From Pseudomonas lundensis (GTDB taxonomy: Bacteria > Pseudomonadota > Gammaproteobacteria > Pseudomonadales > Pseudomonadaceae), in assembly GCF_002269125.1 (NCBI RefSeq), contig NZ_NQKI01000001.1, positions 124,001 to 188,000 of the forward strand: 64,000 bases of DNA, in the 5' to 3' direction. The notes beneath the pieces are model-generated. The model was not told the origin of the DNA. It made no database searches and saw nothing but the letters and a program-made list of their open reading frames with translations. Below, in pieces: positions 45,598 through 56,328 of this stretch. Both the position numbers and the translations under genes were made by a program. How positions within the stretch are numbered: position 1 is the stretch's first letter; every line of letters begins with the position of its first letter.

Positions 45598-46253
45598 TCG
45601 GCTGAAACAGGTGCTGTGCGCTTGGGCAGGAACGGCGGCAAATACAGCGCCAGATATGCCTCGAAAACCCGCATGCCCTCTTCGGCCATACGCGGCGTAA
45701 TGCTGCCATGAAGCTGGATGGAACGTGCATACACGCGATCCCCCAATTCCATCGCCAAGGTAAAGACGTCTACATCGTCGGGCAGGGCTGGCAGTTCGAA
45801 ATGCCGGGAAAAGACGGTGTGGAGCAGTTGGCCCAGTTCCAGGTCGTGTTGGCGGTCGGCCTGAGTGACTTCAGTCAAACCATGTTGCGCCAGAATCAGC
45901 TGTCGCGCGGCCGCATCCTCGTTGTAAATCCTCAGCATGCGTTGCTCCAACACACGCGCTAAATCGTGCCAGCCGTGCAGTTGCGCATGCTCGACAGGGG
46001 CTTGCAGGCAGCCACGAAAGGCCGCATGCACATCACTGGTGAGGGCTTCGAGCAACCCCGGCACACCGGAGAAAAAATGGTAGACCGAGGACGGAGGAAT
46101 GTGCGCCCGCTCTGCCACGCTGTAAATGGACAAACTGGCCACCCCTTCGGTGGCAAGCAACGTGCGGGCGGCATCGAGTATTGCCTCAATCCGACCCTGG
46201 CTACGTGCGCGGGCCTTGCGAGGTGTTGCGCGTGAGGCGGCGGGACGCGTCAT
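45591..46253 (-). CDS. TetR-family transcriptional regulator
   Basis: The 220-residue protein has an Arg/Lys-rich N-terminal tail and the TetR helix-turn-helix (RIEAILDAARTLLATEGV then ERAHIPPSSVYHFFSGV, about residues 20-65). The C-terminal ligand domain has no recognised effector. The ATG at 46253 follows CAGGAGACACCC, a better start than the ATG at 46280. No obvious target lies divergent to it, the next gene (carbonic anhydrase) being in the same direction upstream. Confidence 0.88.
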   Translation of the reverse strand: MTRPAASRATPRKARARSQGRIEAILDAARTLLATEGVASLSIYSVAERAHIPPSSVYHFFSGVPGLLEALTSDVHAAFRGCLQAPVEHAQLHGWHDLARVLEQRMLRIYNEDAAARQLILAQHGLTEVTQADRQHDLELGQLLHTVFSRHFELPALPDDVDVFTLAMELGDRVYARSIQLHGSITPRMAEEGMRVFEAYLALYLPPFLPKRTAPVSADH

Positions 46254-46300
46254 GGGTGTCTCCTGCGGGGCAGCAGGCATTGTACGAGCCGTATGAGCAG

Positions 46301-47032
46301 TTAGCCACTGACCCTCACCGTGCGTGGGCTCACCGGCTGGACCGAATGTGAGTCCGTGGGAAACATCAACTGAAAAGTCGCTATCTGCGCCTGCGACACC
46401 TCTACGGGAGTCTTCAAGAGATGCCAGCGGACCTTCTCAATGCAGGCTGGGTCAGGTAAGGCCCTTTTGTATACAAAGTAGTCCCGTTGAGCCGGCAGAA
46501 ACTGTTCCACATTGAAATGCCCCAGCACGTAGGCATCGTCCTTGTGCCGAGGCATCACCCCCAATAACTGGGCCAGGCCGTTGTTTTCTTTTCCTTGCTC
46601 GAACTGAATGGCAATCACCGCCAGCGCACCTTTGTCATCGCGATGAACAAGGTGCGCAACCAGTGGGTAAATCCGGCCCTGAATGTGCTCTGCGCTGGGT
46701 GTATGAAAATGCAACTGCACAAATTCGTAGACTTTATTGCCTAACCTGAGCTCACCTTTGGTGTCTGTAAGCACTTCCAGACTATGGCCGTTATGCCTCA
46801 CAGTGGCAGGCCCCGGGAGATAGCGGGTCTTCAATGCCGGCAAGTCGGCAAGCACCGCGCGCTCAATATTGATGGGCGCCTGCTGCTCCCCGGCGTTACA
46901 CAACGCGTATTTTGGGTCCAACGCTGCCAAATTTTCAGCCAAGGCAGAGTGATAGACCAGCAACGCCAGTAACAAAATAAGCGCAGCCAAGCGGTGATGT
47001 TTGAGAGCTGAACGCTTCAAGACAAGATGCAT
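46301..47032 (-). CDS. Alpha-class carbonic anhydrase, exported
   Basis: This 243-residue protein has a signal sequence or anchor (about 13-32) and a carbonic-anhydrase fold. The zinc histidines fit LHFHTPSAEH (two His of the HFH) and the His of AHLVHRD, with NGHSLEV and the Gln-Pro-Ile turn QQAPINIE also present. It hydrates CO2 in the periplasm. It lacks the usual segment that carries HWGY and W residues between the signal peptide and Leu-Asp-Pro-Lys-Tyr, so the N-terminal part is shortened relative to typical members. Three active-site His remain. It is single-gene and minus-strand. Confidence 0.87.
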   Translation of the reverse strand: MHLVLKRSALKHHRLAALILLLALLVYHSALAENLAALDPKYALCNAGEQQAPINIERAVLADLPALKTRYLPGPATVRHNGHSLEVLTDTKGELRLGNKVYEFVQLHFHTPSAEHIQGRIYPLVAHLVHRDDKGALAVIAIQFEQGKENNGLAQLLGVMPRHKDDAYVLGHFNVEQFLPAQRDYFVYKRALPDPACIEKVRWHLLKTPVEVSQAQIATFQLMFPTDSHSVQPVSPRTVRVSG

Positions 47033-47176
47033 AAAAAGGCAGTCCGATAAAGGTCATGGAGCGCCCTACGTGAGGCTCAACAAGTCGATCATCTTGGGAG
47101 CTTCAGATGCATTTATATGTAGGATTTATCCTGTTTCTCATCAGAAAAAGCCTGAATAACCGAAAGTAATGACCAT

Positions 47177-47209
47177 AAAAAACGCCGCGGGCTTGGGAGC
47201 CGGCGGCGT
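47177..47209 (-). terminator. Intrinsic terminator of spuI
   Basis: Read on the minus strand, ACGCCGC and GCGGCGT plus an inner AGCC/GGCT form a long stem with a 4-base loop, followed by six Ts, 20 bases beyond the spuI stop. Confidence 0.88.
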
Positions 47210-47229
47210 CTTTATAAAGCACGGACCGT

Positions 47230-48606
47230 TTACACGGTGTGCAAGTACCAGTTGTATTCGAGATCGGAGATGGAGTGTTCAAACTCTTCCAGCTCACTCT
47301 CCTTGCAGGCCACAAAAATATCGATGTATTTCGGGTCGATGTATTTGGCCATGACTTCGCTGTCGTCCAGCTCGCGCAGGGCATCACGCAAGTTGTTGGG
47401 CAGGCTTTGCTCGTTCTGCTCGTAGCTGTTGCCTTCGACCGGTGCACCCGGCTCGATTTTGTTGGTCAGGCCGTGGTGAACACCGGCCAGAACAGACGCC
47501 ATCAACAGATACGGGTTGGCATCGGCACCCGCAACCCGATGCTCAATACGCACAGCGTCGGACGAACCGGTCGGAACGCGGATCGCAACCGTGCGGTTGT
47601 CCAGCCCCCAGCACGGCGAATTCGGCACGTAGAACTGTGCGCCGAAACGACGGTAGGAGTTAACGTTAGGGCAAAGGAACGCCATTTGGGCGGGCAGGGT
47701 CTCCAGCACACCGCCGATTGCATGGCGCAATGCGGCGTTCTGCTCGGGATCCTCGCTGGCAAAAATGTTCTTGCCGTCTTTGTCCAGAATCGAAATATGT
47801 ACATGCAACCCGTTACCCGCCTGGCCCGGATAAGGCTTGGCCATGAACGTGGTGTCCATCTCATGGTCGTAGGCGATGTTTTTGATCAGGCGCTTGAGCA
47901 ATACCGCGTAGTCGCAAGCCTTGATCGGGTCGGCAACGTGGTGAAGGTTCACTTCGAACTGAGCCGGGGCGCTTTCTTTAACAATGGCGTCAGCCGGGAT
48001 GCCTTGCTCTTTCGCACCTTCCAGAATGTCCTGGAGGCAATCGACGTACTCGTCGAGGTCGTCGATCAGGTACACCTGTGTCGAATGCGGGCGTTTGCCA
48101 GAAATTGGCGAGCGCGGAGGTTGCGGACGACCGTTCACGTTCTCCTGGTCAATCAGGTAGAACTCCAGCTCGAACGCGGCGCAAATGGTCAGGCCCAGAT
48201 CGTCAAATTTGGTCACCACTTGACGCAGGACTTCGCGCGGATCGGCGAAGAAAGGTTCACCTTCAAGTTCGTGCATGGTCATCAGCAGTTGCGCGGTTGG
48301 GCGCTTTTGCCATGGTTCATTGCACAGGGTGTCAGGGATTGGATAACAGATTCGGTCTGCGTCACCGATGTCCAGACCCAAACCGGTGCTTTCCACCGTC
48401 GAGCCATTGATATCCAGGGCAAATAAAGAGGCTGGCAGGTTGATGCCTTTCTCGTAAACCTTGTGGAGGCTGGTGCGTTCAATGCGCTTGCCGCGCACTA
48501 CACCATTCATATCCGCAATTAGAAGGTCAACGTACAGAACCTCAGGATGTTCCTTAAGGAACGCGTTCGCTTCATTCAGCTGAACGGCACGCGGGGGTAC
48601 CGACAT
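47230..48606 (-). CDS. spuI: Gamma-glutamylpolyamine synthetase SpuI
   Basis: The 458-residue protein is a glutamine-synthetase-family ligase that joins glutamate to putrescine or another polyamine with ATP. Conserved GS features include AAFELEFYL, GNGLHVHISILD and CPNVNSYRRFG. It is divergent from spuA and adjacent to the spuABCDEFGH operon, the arrangement of P. aeruginosa PA0296-PA0304. It diverges from the paralogue spuB in sequence and probably differs in amine preference. Confidence 0.94.
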   Translation of the reverse strand: MSVPPRAVQLNEANAFLKEHPEVLYVDLLIADMNGVVRGKRIERTSLHKVYEKGINLPASLFALDINGSTVESTGLGLDIGDADRICYPIPDTLCNEPWQKRPTAQLLMTMHELEGEPFFADPREVLRQVVTKFDDLGLTICAAFELEFYLIDQENVNGRPQPPRSPISGKRPHSTQVYLIDDLDEYVDCLQDILEGAKEQGIPADAIVKESAPAQFEVNLHHVADPIKACDYAVLLKRLIKNIAYDHEMDTTFMAKPYPGQAGNGLHVHISILDKDGKNIFASEDPEQNAALRHAIGGVLETLPAQMAFLCPNVNSYRRFGAQFYVPNSPCWGLDNRTVAIRVPTGSSDAVRIEHRVAGADANPYLLMASVLAGVHHGLTNKIEPGAPVEGNSYEQNEQSLPNNLRDALRELDDSEVMAKYIDPKYIDIFVACKESELEEFEHSISDLEYNWYLHTV

Positions 48607-48884
48607 GATGCAACACCTTTGTTGTTAAAAATATCAATCATTGAGCGCTACGGGTTTCAGTCAACCCGAACGGCATACCGAAGTCAAGCAGCCTGTTTTT
48701 CGCCCTAAAAAAGCGCCGAAAGGCCATTTTTGACGCTTTTTAGGGCGTCATTTATCCAAAAAAAACTGTGCCGCCCGCAGGCTTGAGCGGGCCGTGTTGT
48801 ATTTTTTACGGGGGTGTTGTGTAAAAAAATGAACAAGGCTAAGCTCGATTCAAACCCATAACAGCAATAATACCGGGGTGTTAC
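48607..48884. promoter_or_regulatory. spuI-spuA divergent control region with long dyads
   Basis: This 278-base region holds a near-palindrome at 48701-48747 (CGCCCTAAAAAAGCG and CGCTTTTTAGGGCG, differing by one A) and a hairpin GCCCGC/GCGGGC at 48773-48792 followed by a T-rich segment. The first is a likely operator for a polyamine-responsive regulator, or an RNA structure. The second looks like a terminator or attenuator for the spuA direction. Confidence 0.55.
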
Positions 48885-49661
48885 ATGTCACGCCTGCCGT
48901 TAATCGGCGTCACCGCCTGCACCAAGCAGATCGGTTTGCATCCTTATCACATTACCGGTGACAAGTACGTGCGAGCTGTTGCGGTAGCAGCCAAAGGCTT
49001 GCCTCTGATCGTTCCGTCGTTGGCGGAGCTTATTGATCCGACCGATATTCTTGACGGTCTGGATGGCCTGCTATTTACCGGGTCACCCTCCAATATCGAA
49101 CCTCATTTGTATCACGGCCCGGCCAGTGCCCCTGGCACGCTGCATGACGCTGACCGTGACCGCACCACCCTGCCCTTGATCCGTGCCGCATTGGCAGCGG
49201 GCGTACCCGTGCTCGGCATTTGCCGCGGGTTTCAGGAGTTGAATGTAGCCCTCGGCGGCTCGCTTCACCAGAAACTCCACGAAGTCGACGGTTTCATCGA
49301 GCACCGTGAAGACCCCAGCGCCCCCGTTGACGTGCAATACGCCCCTAGCCACGCCATGCACGTTCAGCCCGGCGGCGTATTGGCCGGCCTGGGCGTACCC
49401 GCCGAGTTCGAAGTCAACTCCATTCACACCCAAGGCATTGACCATCTGGCCCCGTGTTTGCGGGTTGAAGCCACTGCTCCGGACGGTCTGGTAGAAGCGG
49501 TTTCGGTCGAAGGCGGCAAGGCTTTTGCTTTAGCGGTTCAGTGGCACCCCGAATGGCAGGTAAGCTCTAACCCGATTTACCTCGCCATCTTCCAGGCATT
49601 TGGAGATGCCTGCAGACGGCGCGCAACACAACGCGACGCCGATGCGTCAGTAAACGCCTGA
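48885..49661 (+). CDS. spuA: Gamma-glutamyl-GABA hydrolase SpuA
   Basis: The 258-residue class I glutamine amidotransferase-like hydrolase (peptidase C26) has the nucleophile Cys113 in LGICRGFQELN and the His-Glu pair in VQWHPEW. It releases GABA from gamma-glutamyl-GABA, the end step of the gamma-glutamylated putrescine pathway. It is the first gene of the spuABCDEFGH series, followed by spuB at 49698. Confidence 0.95.
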   Translation: MSRLPLIGVTACTKQIGLHPYHITGDKYVRAVAVAAKGLPLIVPSLAELIDPTDILDGLDGLLFTGSPSNIEPHLYHGPASAPGTLHDADRDRTTLPLIRAALAAGVPVLGICRGFQELNVALGGSLHQKLHEVDGFIEHREDPSAPVDVQYAPSHAMHVQPGGVLAGLGVPAEFEVNSIHTQGIDHLAPCLRVEATAPDGLVEAVSVEGGKAFALAVQWHPEWQVSSNPIYLAIFQAFGDACRRRATQRDADASVNA

Positions 49662-49697
49662 CTTATTCAAGTCAGGAAACTCAGCCCAGAGGCATTT

Positions 49698-51056
49698 ATG
49701 AGTAACAACCTCGACCAGCTCACCGATTGGTTGAAAGACCACAAGATCACAGAAGTCGAATGCATGATCGCCGACCTTACCGGGATTACTCGCGGCAAGA
49801 TCTCGCCGACCAACAAGTTCATTGCCGAAAAAGGCATGCGCCTGCCCGAGAGCGTATTGCTGCAGACCGTAACGGGCGACTACGTCGAAGACGACATCTA
49901 TTACGAACTCCTCGATCCGGCCGACATTGATATGGTCTGCCGGCCCGACGAGAACGCCGTATTTCTCGTGCCTTGGGCGATTGAGCCTACGGCCCAGGTG
50001 ATTCACGACACCTACGACAAGCAAGGCAACCCGATTGAGTTGTCGCCGCGCAACGTGCTGAAAAAGGTGCTCAAACTCTACGCCGACCACGGCTGGCAGC
50101 CCATCGTGGCACCGGAGATGGAGTTTTACCTGACCAAGCGCAGCGACGACCCGGACTACCCGCTGCAACCGCCAGTCGGTCGCTCTGGCCGCCCGGAAAC
50201 AGGTCGCCAGTCCTTCTCTATAGAAGCCGCCAACGAATTCGATCCGCTGTTCGAAGATGTTTACGACTGGTGCGAACTTCAAGAGCTGGATCTGGACACC
50301 TTGATCCATGAAGACGGCACCGCACAGATGGAAATCAACTTCCGTCATGGTGACGCGTTGTCGCTGGCCGACCAGATTCTGGTGTTCAAGCGCACCATGC
50401 GCGAAGCTGCGCTCAAGCACGACGTGGCCGCTACCTTCATGGCCAAGCCCATGACGGGCGAGCCTGGCAGCGCCATGCATTTACACCAGAGCATCATCGA
50501 CATCGCAACCGGCAAAAACGTCTTCTCCAATGAAGACGGCACCATGAGCCAGCTGTTCCTCAATCACATCGGGGGCCTGCAGAAGTTCATTCCAGAGCTG
50601 CTGCCGCTATTTGCACCGAATGTGAACTCCTTCCGTCGCTTCTTGCCTGACACGTCGGCACCCGTGAACGTGGAATGGGGTGAAGAGAACCGGACCGTGG
50701 GTCTGCGGGTACCGGACGCCGGCCCGCAAAACCGTCGGGTCGAGAACCGCCTGCCGGGCGCCGACGCCAATCCGTACCTGGCGATTGCTGCCAGCTTGCT
50801 GTGCGGCTACATCGGCATGGTCGAAGGCGTTAACCCGAGCGCGCCTGTTGTCGGCCGCGGGTATGAGCGCCGCAACCTGCGTCTGCCGTTGACCATTGAG
50901 GACGCTCTTGAGCGCATGGAAAACAGCAAGACCATCGAGAAGTACCTGGGTACCAAGTTCATCACCGGCTACGTGGCTGTAAAACGTGCCGAGCATGAAA
51001 ACTTCAAGCGCGTCATCAGTTCGTGGGAGCGGGAATTCCTGCTGTTCGCCGTCTGA
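49698..51056 (+). CDS. spuB: Gamma-glutamylpolyamine synthetase SpuB
   Basis: The 452-residue glutamine-synthetase-family enzyme is a second ligase that attaches glutamate to polyamines. GS motifs include PEMEFYL, GSAMHLHQSIID and FAPNVNSFRRF. AGGCATTT upstream gives a weak ribosome-binding site. It lies 36 bases after spuA and 55 before spuC. The pair with SpuI is standard in Pseudomonas. Confidence 0.94.
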   Translation: MSNNLDQLTDWLKDHKITEVECMIADLTGITRGKISPTNKFIAEKGMRLPESVLLQTVTGDYVEDDIYYELLDPADIDMVCRPDENAVFLVPWAIEPTAQVIHDTYDKQGNPIELSPRNVLKKVLKLYADHGWQPIVAPEMEFYLTKRSDDPDYPLQPPVGRSGRPETGRQSFSIEAANEFDPLFEDVYDWCELQELDLDTLIHEDGTAQMEINFRHGDALSLADQILVFKRTMREAALKHDVAATFMAKPMTGEPGSAMHLHQSIIDIATGKNVFSNEDGTMSQLFLNHIGGLQKFIPELLPLFAPNVNSFRRFLPDTSAPVNVEWGEENRTVGLRVPDAGPQNRRVENRLPGADANPYLAIAASLLCGYIGMVEGVNPSAPVVGRGYERRNLRLPLTIEDALERMENSKTIEKYLGTKFITGYVAVKRAEHENFKRVISSWEREFLLFAV

Positions 51057-51111
51057 CACGCCGGGGCCGCGCTTGGGAAGCGCGGCTCCCCACTGAATAA
51101 AGGAGAGCCGT

Positions 51112-52476
51112 ATGACCAACAAGAACCCGCAAACCCGCGAATGGCAAAACCTCAGTAACGATCACCACCTCGCGCCATTCAGCGACTTTAAACAGTTGAA
51201 AGAAGTCGGACCGCGCATCATCACTCACGCCAAGGGCGTGTACCTGTGGGACAGCGAAGGTCACAAGATTCTCGACGGCATGGCCGGCCTGTGGTGTGTA
51301 GCCATCGGTTACGGGCGTGACGAGCTGGCCGACGCTGCCAGCAAACAAATGCGCGAACTGCCTTACTACAACCTGTTTTTCATGACTGCGCACCCGCCGG
51401 TGCTTGAGCTGTCGAAAGTCATTGCCGAGATTGCGCCTGAAGGCATGAACCACGTGTTCTTCACTGGCTCCGGTTCCGAAGGCAACGACACCATGTTGCG
51501 CATGGTCCGCCACTACTGGGCGATCAAGGGCAAACCGAACAAGAAGGTCATCATTAGCCGCAAAAACGGCTACCACGGTTCGACCGTGGCCGGTGCAAGC
51601 CTGGGCGGCATGACCTACATGCACGAACAGGGCGACTTGCCGATCCCGGGCATCACCCACATCCCGCAGCCTTACTGGTTCGGCGAAGGCGGTGACATGT
51701 CGCCGGAAGAGTTCGGCATCTGGGCGGCCAACCAACTGGAAGAAAAAATCCTCGAAATCGGCGTCGATAACGTCGGTGCGTTCATCGCAGAGCCCATTCA
51801 GGGTGCGGGCGGCGTGATCGTGCCGCCTGAAACCTACTGGCCGCGCATCAAAGAAATTCTCGCCAAATACGACATCCTGTTCGTGGCCGATGAAGTGATT
51901 TGTGGTTTTGGCCGTACGGGCGAGTGGTTCGGTAGCGATTTCTACGGCCTCAAGCCCGACATGATGACCATCGCCAAGGGCCTGACTTCGGGCTATATCC
52001 CGATGGGCGGCCTGATCGTGCGCGATGAAGTGGTGGCGGTGCTCAACGAAGGCGGTGATTTCAACCACGGCTTTACCTACTCCGGCCACCCGGTGGCCGC
52101 TGCGGTTGCGCTGGAAAACATCCGCATCCTGCGCGATGAAAAAATTATCGAAAAAGTTCACGCCGAAACGGCACCGTATTTGCAAAAGCGTTTACGCGAA
52201 CTGAACGATCACCCGCTGGTGGGCGAAGTGCGCGGGGTGGGCATGCTGGGCGCCATCGAACTGGTGCAGGACAAGGCCACGCGCAAACGTTACGAGGGCA
52301 AAGGCGTCGGCATGATCTGCCGCCAGTTCTGCTTTGATAACGGTCTGATCATGCGCGCCGTGGGCGACACCATGATTATTTCGCCACCGCTGGTGATTAC
52401 CAAGGACGAGATTGATGAGCTGGTGACCAAGGCTCGCAAGTGCCTGGATCTGACCTTGGAAGTCCTGCAAGGTTAA
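51112..52476 (+). CDS. spuC: Polyamine:pyruvate aminotransferase SpuC
   Basis: The 454-residue class III PLP-dependent transaminase has VADEVICGFGRTGEWFG, the PLP-lysine segment MTIAKGLTSGYIPMGG and a GSEGNDTMLRM phosphate loop. It transfers an amino group from putrescine or related amines to pyruvate. The ATG follows AAAGGAGAGCCGT. A long-loop hairpin follows before spuD. Confidence 0.95.
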   Translation: MTNKNPQTREWQNLSNDHHLAPFSDFKQLKEVGPRIITHAKGVYLWDSEGHKILDGMAGLWCVAIGYGRDELADAASKQMRELPYYNLFFMTAHPPVLELSKVIAEIAPEGMNHVFFTGSGSEGNDTMLRMVRHYWAIKGKPNKKVIISRKNGYHGSTVAGASLGGMTYMHEQGDLPIPGITHIPQPYWFGEGGDMSPEEFGIWAANQLEEKILEIGVDNVGAFIAEPIQGAGGVIVPPETYWPRIKEILAKYDILFVADEVICGFGRTGEWFGSDFYGLKPDMMTIAKGLTSGYIPMGGLIVRDEVVAVLNEGGDFNHGFTYSGHPVAAAVALENIRILRDEKIIEKVHAETAPYLQKRLRELNDHPLVGEVRGVGMLGAIELVQDKATRKRYEGKGVGMICRQFCFDNGLIMRAVGDTMIISPPLVITKDEIDELVTKARKCLDLTLEVLQG

Positions 52477-52481
52477 CTGCT

Positions 52482-52537
52482 AGGCTTCGAGCACAAGACA
52501 ACTGCCGTTTTAATGTAGGTAATTGCGCTCGAAGCCT
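52482..52537 (+). terminator. Hairpin with long loop between spuC and spuD
   Basis: Perfect 11-base arms AGGCTTCGAGC and GCTCGAAGCCT are separated by a 34-base loop. No T run follows, so this is more likely an mRNA-processing or partial-termination structure that separates the enzyme genes from the transporter genes. Confidence 0.5.
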
Positions 52538-52660
52538 TAAGAATCAAGGCTCTTCCCTTGAAAGCCTGCCCCGGATCTTGCCAGACTAGCCGCCGGCTTT
52601 AGTCACCCTGAGATCAGGACGCTGAATCGGTGGTTTAAAAGAATAATTGGAGCATTACAG

Positions 52661-53773
52661 ATGAAGGCATCAGGTTTTAAAAAAGCTGGCAAGACCCTTC
52701 TCGCCCTGTCCTTGATGGGTGTGATGGCGGGGGCAGCCCAAGCGGCAGATAAAGTGCTGCATATCTACAACTGGTCCGATTACATCGCACCCGATACCGT
52801 GAAAAAGTTTGAAGACCAGACCGGTATCAAAGTCGTGTACGACGTGTTCGACAGCAACGAGACCCTCGAGGCCAAGCTGCTAGCGGGCAAATCAGGCTAC
52901 GACATCGTCGTGCCTTCCAACAATTTCCTGGCCAAGCAGATCAAGGCCGGGGTTTACCAGGAGCTGGACAAGTCCAAGCTGCCTAACTGGAAAAACCTCG
53001 ACCCTGCGTTGCTCAAGGCCGTTGGCGATGCCAGCGACAAAGACAACAAACACGCGTTCCCGTACATGTGGGGCACCATCGGCATCGGCTACAACCCTGA
53101 AAAGGTGAAGGCTGCTCTGGGCGTCGACACCATCGACTCCTGGGACGTGCTGTTCAAGCCCGAGAACGCGGCCAAGCTGAAAAGCTGTGGCATCAGCTTC
53201 CTCGATTCCCCGACCGAGATGATCCCGGCTGCCTTGCATTACCTGGGCTACCCGACCGACACCCAAGACAAAAAGCAATTGGCCGAAGCCGAAGCCCTGT
53301 TCCTGAAGATCCGTCCTTCGGTGGGTTACTTCCACTCCTCCAAGTACATCTCCGACCTGGCCAACGGCAACATCTGTGTCGCTGTGGGTTACTCGGGTGA
53401 CCTGGAGCAGTCGATTTCCCGTGCCAAGGAAGCCGGTGACAAGGTCAAGCTCAAGTACGTGATTCCTAAAGAAGGCGCTGGTAGCTTCTATGACATGGTT
53501 GCCATTCCTAAAGACGCCGAAAACGTTGATGCGGCTTACGCTTACATGAACTTCCTGATGCAACCGGAAGTGATGGCCGAAATCACCAACAGCGTACGTT
53601 TCCCGAACGGTAACAAGGCTGCAACGCCACTGGTGAACAAAGATATCTCGGGCGACCCGAGTATCTACCCGTCCGACGAGGTGAAAGCCAAGTTGTACGC
53701 AATCAGCGATTTGCCACCGGCCACCTTGCGTTTGCTGACCCGCAGCTGGACCAAGATCAAGTCGGGCAAGTAA
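52661..53773 (+). CDS. spuD: Putrescine-binding periplasmic protein SpuD
   Basis: The 370-residue protein has a signal peptide cut near AAQAA-DK and the polyamine-binding fold ([37 protein letters not shown]). It resembles SpuD of P. aeruginosa, which prefers putrescine. It delivers substrate to the SpuFGH transporter. A neighbouring paralogue, spuE, follows after 249 bases. Confidence 0.94.
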   Translation: MKASGFKKAGKTLLALSLMGVMAGAAQAADKVLHIYNWSDYIAPDTVKKFEDQTGIKVVYDVFDSNETLEAKLLAGKSGYDIVVPSNNFLAKQIKAGVYQELDKSKLPNWKNLDPALLKAVGDASDKDNKHAFPYMWGTIGIGYNPEKVKAALGVDTIDSWDVLFKPENAAKLKSCGISFLDSPTEMIPAALHYLGYPTDTQDKKQLAEAEALFLKIRPSVGYFHSSKYISDLANGNICVAVGYSGDLEQSISRAKEAGDKVKLKYVIPKEGAGSFYDMVAIPKDAENVDAAYAYMNFLMQPEVMAEITNSVRFPNGNKAATPLVNKDISGDPSIYPSDEVKAKLYAISDLPPATLRLLTRSWTKIKSGK

Positions 53774-55117
<1,344 letters not shown>

Positions 55118-55185
55118 CCCTCTGGATCACCTATCCAAGGCCCGACCAACTGGATCGGGCTGCTAAATTTGTTGGGAGTTTCGTA

Positions 55186-56328
55186 ATGGCTGTTGCCTCC
55201 GGCGCCTATAAGAAAGCCCTCGAGGGCGACCAGACCCCTAAACAGGTACTGGTCAAAATCGACCGGGTCACGAAAAAATTCGACGAGACGATTGCCGTGG
55301 ACGACGTGTCCCTGGAAATCAACAAGGGCGAAATCTTCGCCTTGCTCGGCGGATCGGGATCGGGCAAATCCACCTTGCTGCGTATGCTCGCCGGTTTCGA
55401 GCGCCCAACAGAGGGCCGTATTTTCCTCGACGGCGTGGACATCACGGACATGCCGCCCTACGAGCGGCCGATCAACATGATGTTCCAGTCCTACGCGCTT
55501 TTTCCGCACATGACGGTGGCGCAGAACATCGCGTTCGGTCTCAAGCAGGACAAAATGTCCAACGCCGAGATCGATGCCCGCGTGGGCGAAATGCTCAAGC
55601 TGGTCCACATGAGCCAGTACGCCAAGCGCAAGCCGCACCAGTTGTCCGGTGGCCAGCGCCAGCGTGTGGCCTTGGCCCGCTCATTGGCCAAGCGCCCGAA
55701 GCTGCTGCTGCTCGACGAACCGATGGGGGCGCTGGATAAAAAACTGCGCTCGCAAATGCAACTCGAACTGGTGGAAATCATCGAGCGCGTGGGCGTGACC
55801 TGCGTGATGGTGACCCACGACCAGGAAGAGGCCATGACCATGGCCCAGCGTATCGCGATCATGCATTTGGGCTGGATTGCCCAGATCGGCAGCCCGATCG
55901 ACATTTATGAAACCCCGGTCAGCCGCCTGGTGTGCGAATTTATCGGCAACGTCAACCTGTTCGAAGGTGAAGTGGTCGATGACGCAGAAGGGTATGCCCG
56001 TATCAACTGCCCGGAGCTGGAGAACGACATCTACGTCGGTCACGGCATCAGCACCTCGGTAGAAGACAAGCATGTGACCTACGCGATTCGCCCGGAAAAA
56101 ATGCTCGTCACCACTGAAAAGCCGACCTACGAGTACAACTGGTCGCGCGGCAAGGTGCATGACATCGCTTATCTGGGCGGGCACTCGGTGTTCTATGTCG
56201 AACTGCCGAGCGGCAAGCTGGTTCAATCGTTCGTGGCCAACGCCGAGCGCCGCGGCGCACGTCCGACCTGGGACGACGAAGTTTACGTCTGGTGGGAAGA
56301 CGACAGCGGCGTGGTACTGCGCTCATGA
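55186..56328 (+). CDS. spuF: Polyamine ABC transporter ATP-binding protein SpuF
   Basis: The 380-residue ATPase has Walker A GGSGSGKST (about 54-62), signature LSGGQRQR, LLLLDEPMGALDKKLR and the switch MVTHDQEEAM, then a TOBE-type C-terminal domain. It drives polyamine import through SpuG and SpuH. The stop overlaps the spuG start by 4 bases (ATGA). Confidence 0.95.
   Translation: MAVASGAYKKALEGDQTPKQVLVKIDRVTKKFDETIAVDDVSLEINKGEIFALLGGSGSGKSTLLRMLAGFERPTEGRIFLDGVDITDMPPYERPINMMFQSYALFPHMTVAQNIAFGLKQDKMSNAEIDARVGEMLKLVHMSQYAKRKPHQLSGGQRQRVALARSLAKRPKLLLLDEPMGALDKKLRSQMQLELVEIIERVGVTCVMVTHDQEEAMTMAQRIAIMHLGWIAQIGSPIDIYETPVSRLVCEFIGNVNLFEGEVVDDAEGYARINCPELENDIYVGHGISTSVEDKHVTYAIRPEKMLVTTEKPTYEYNWSRGKVHDIAYLGGHSVFYVELPSGKLVQSFVANAERRGARPTWDDEVYVWWEDDSGVVLRS

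Noticed and set aside
47239..48426. 395-codon plus-strand open frame opposite spuI
   Set aside because: It is a mirror of the spuI reading frame in GC-rich DNA.
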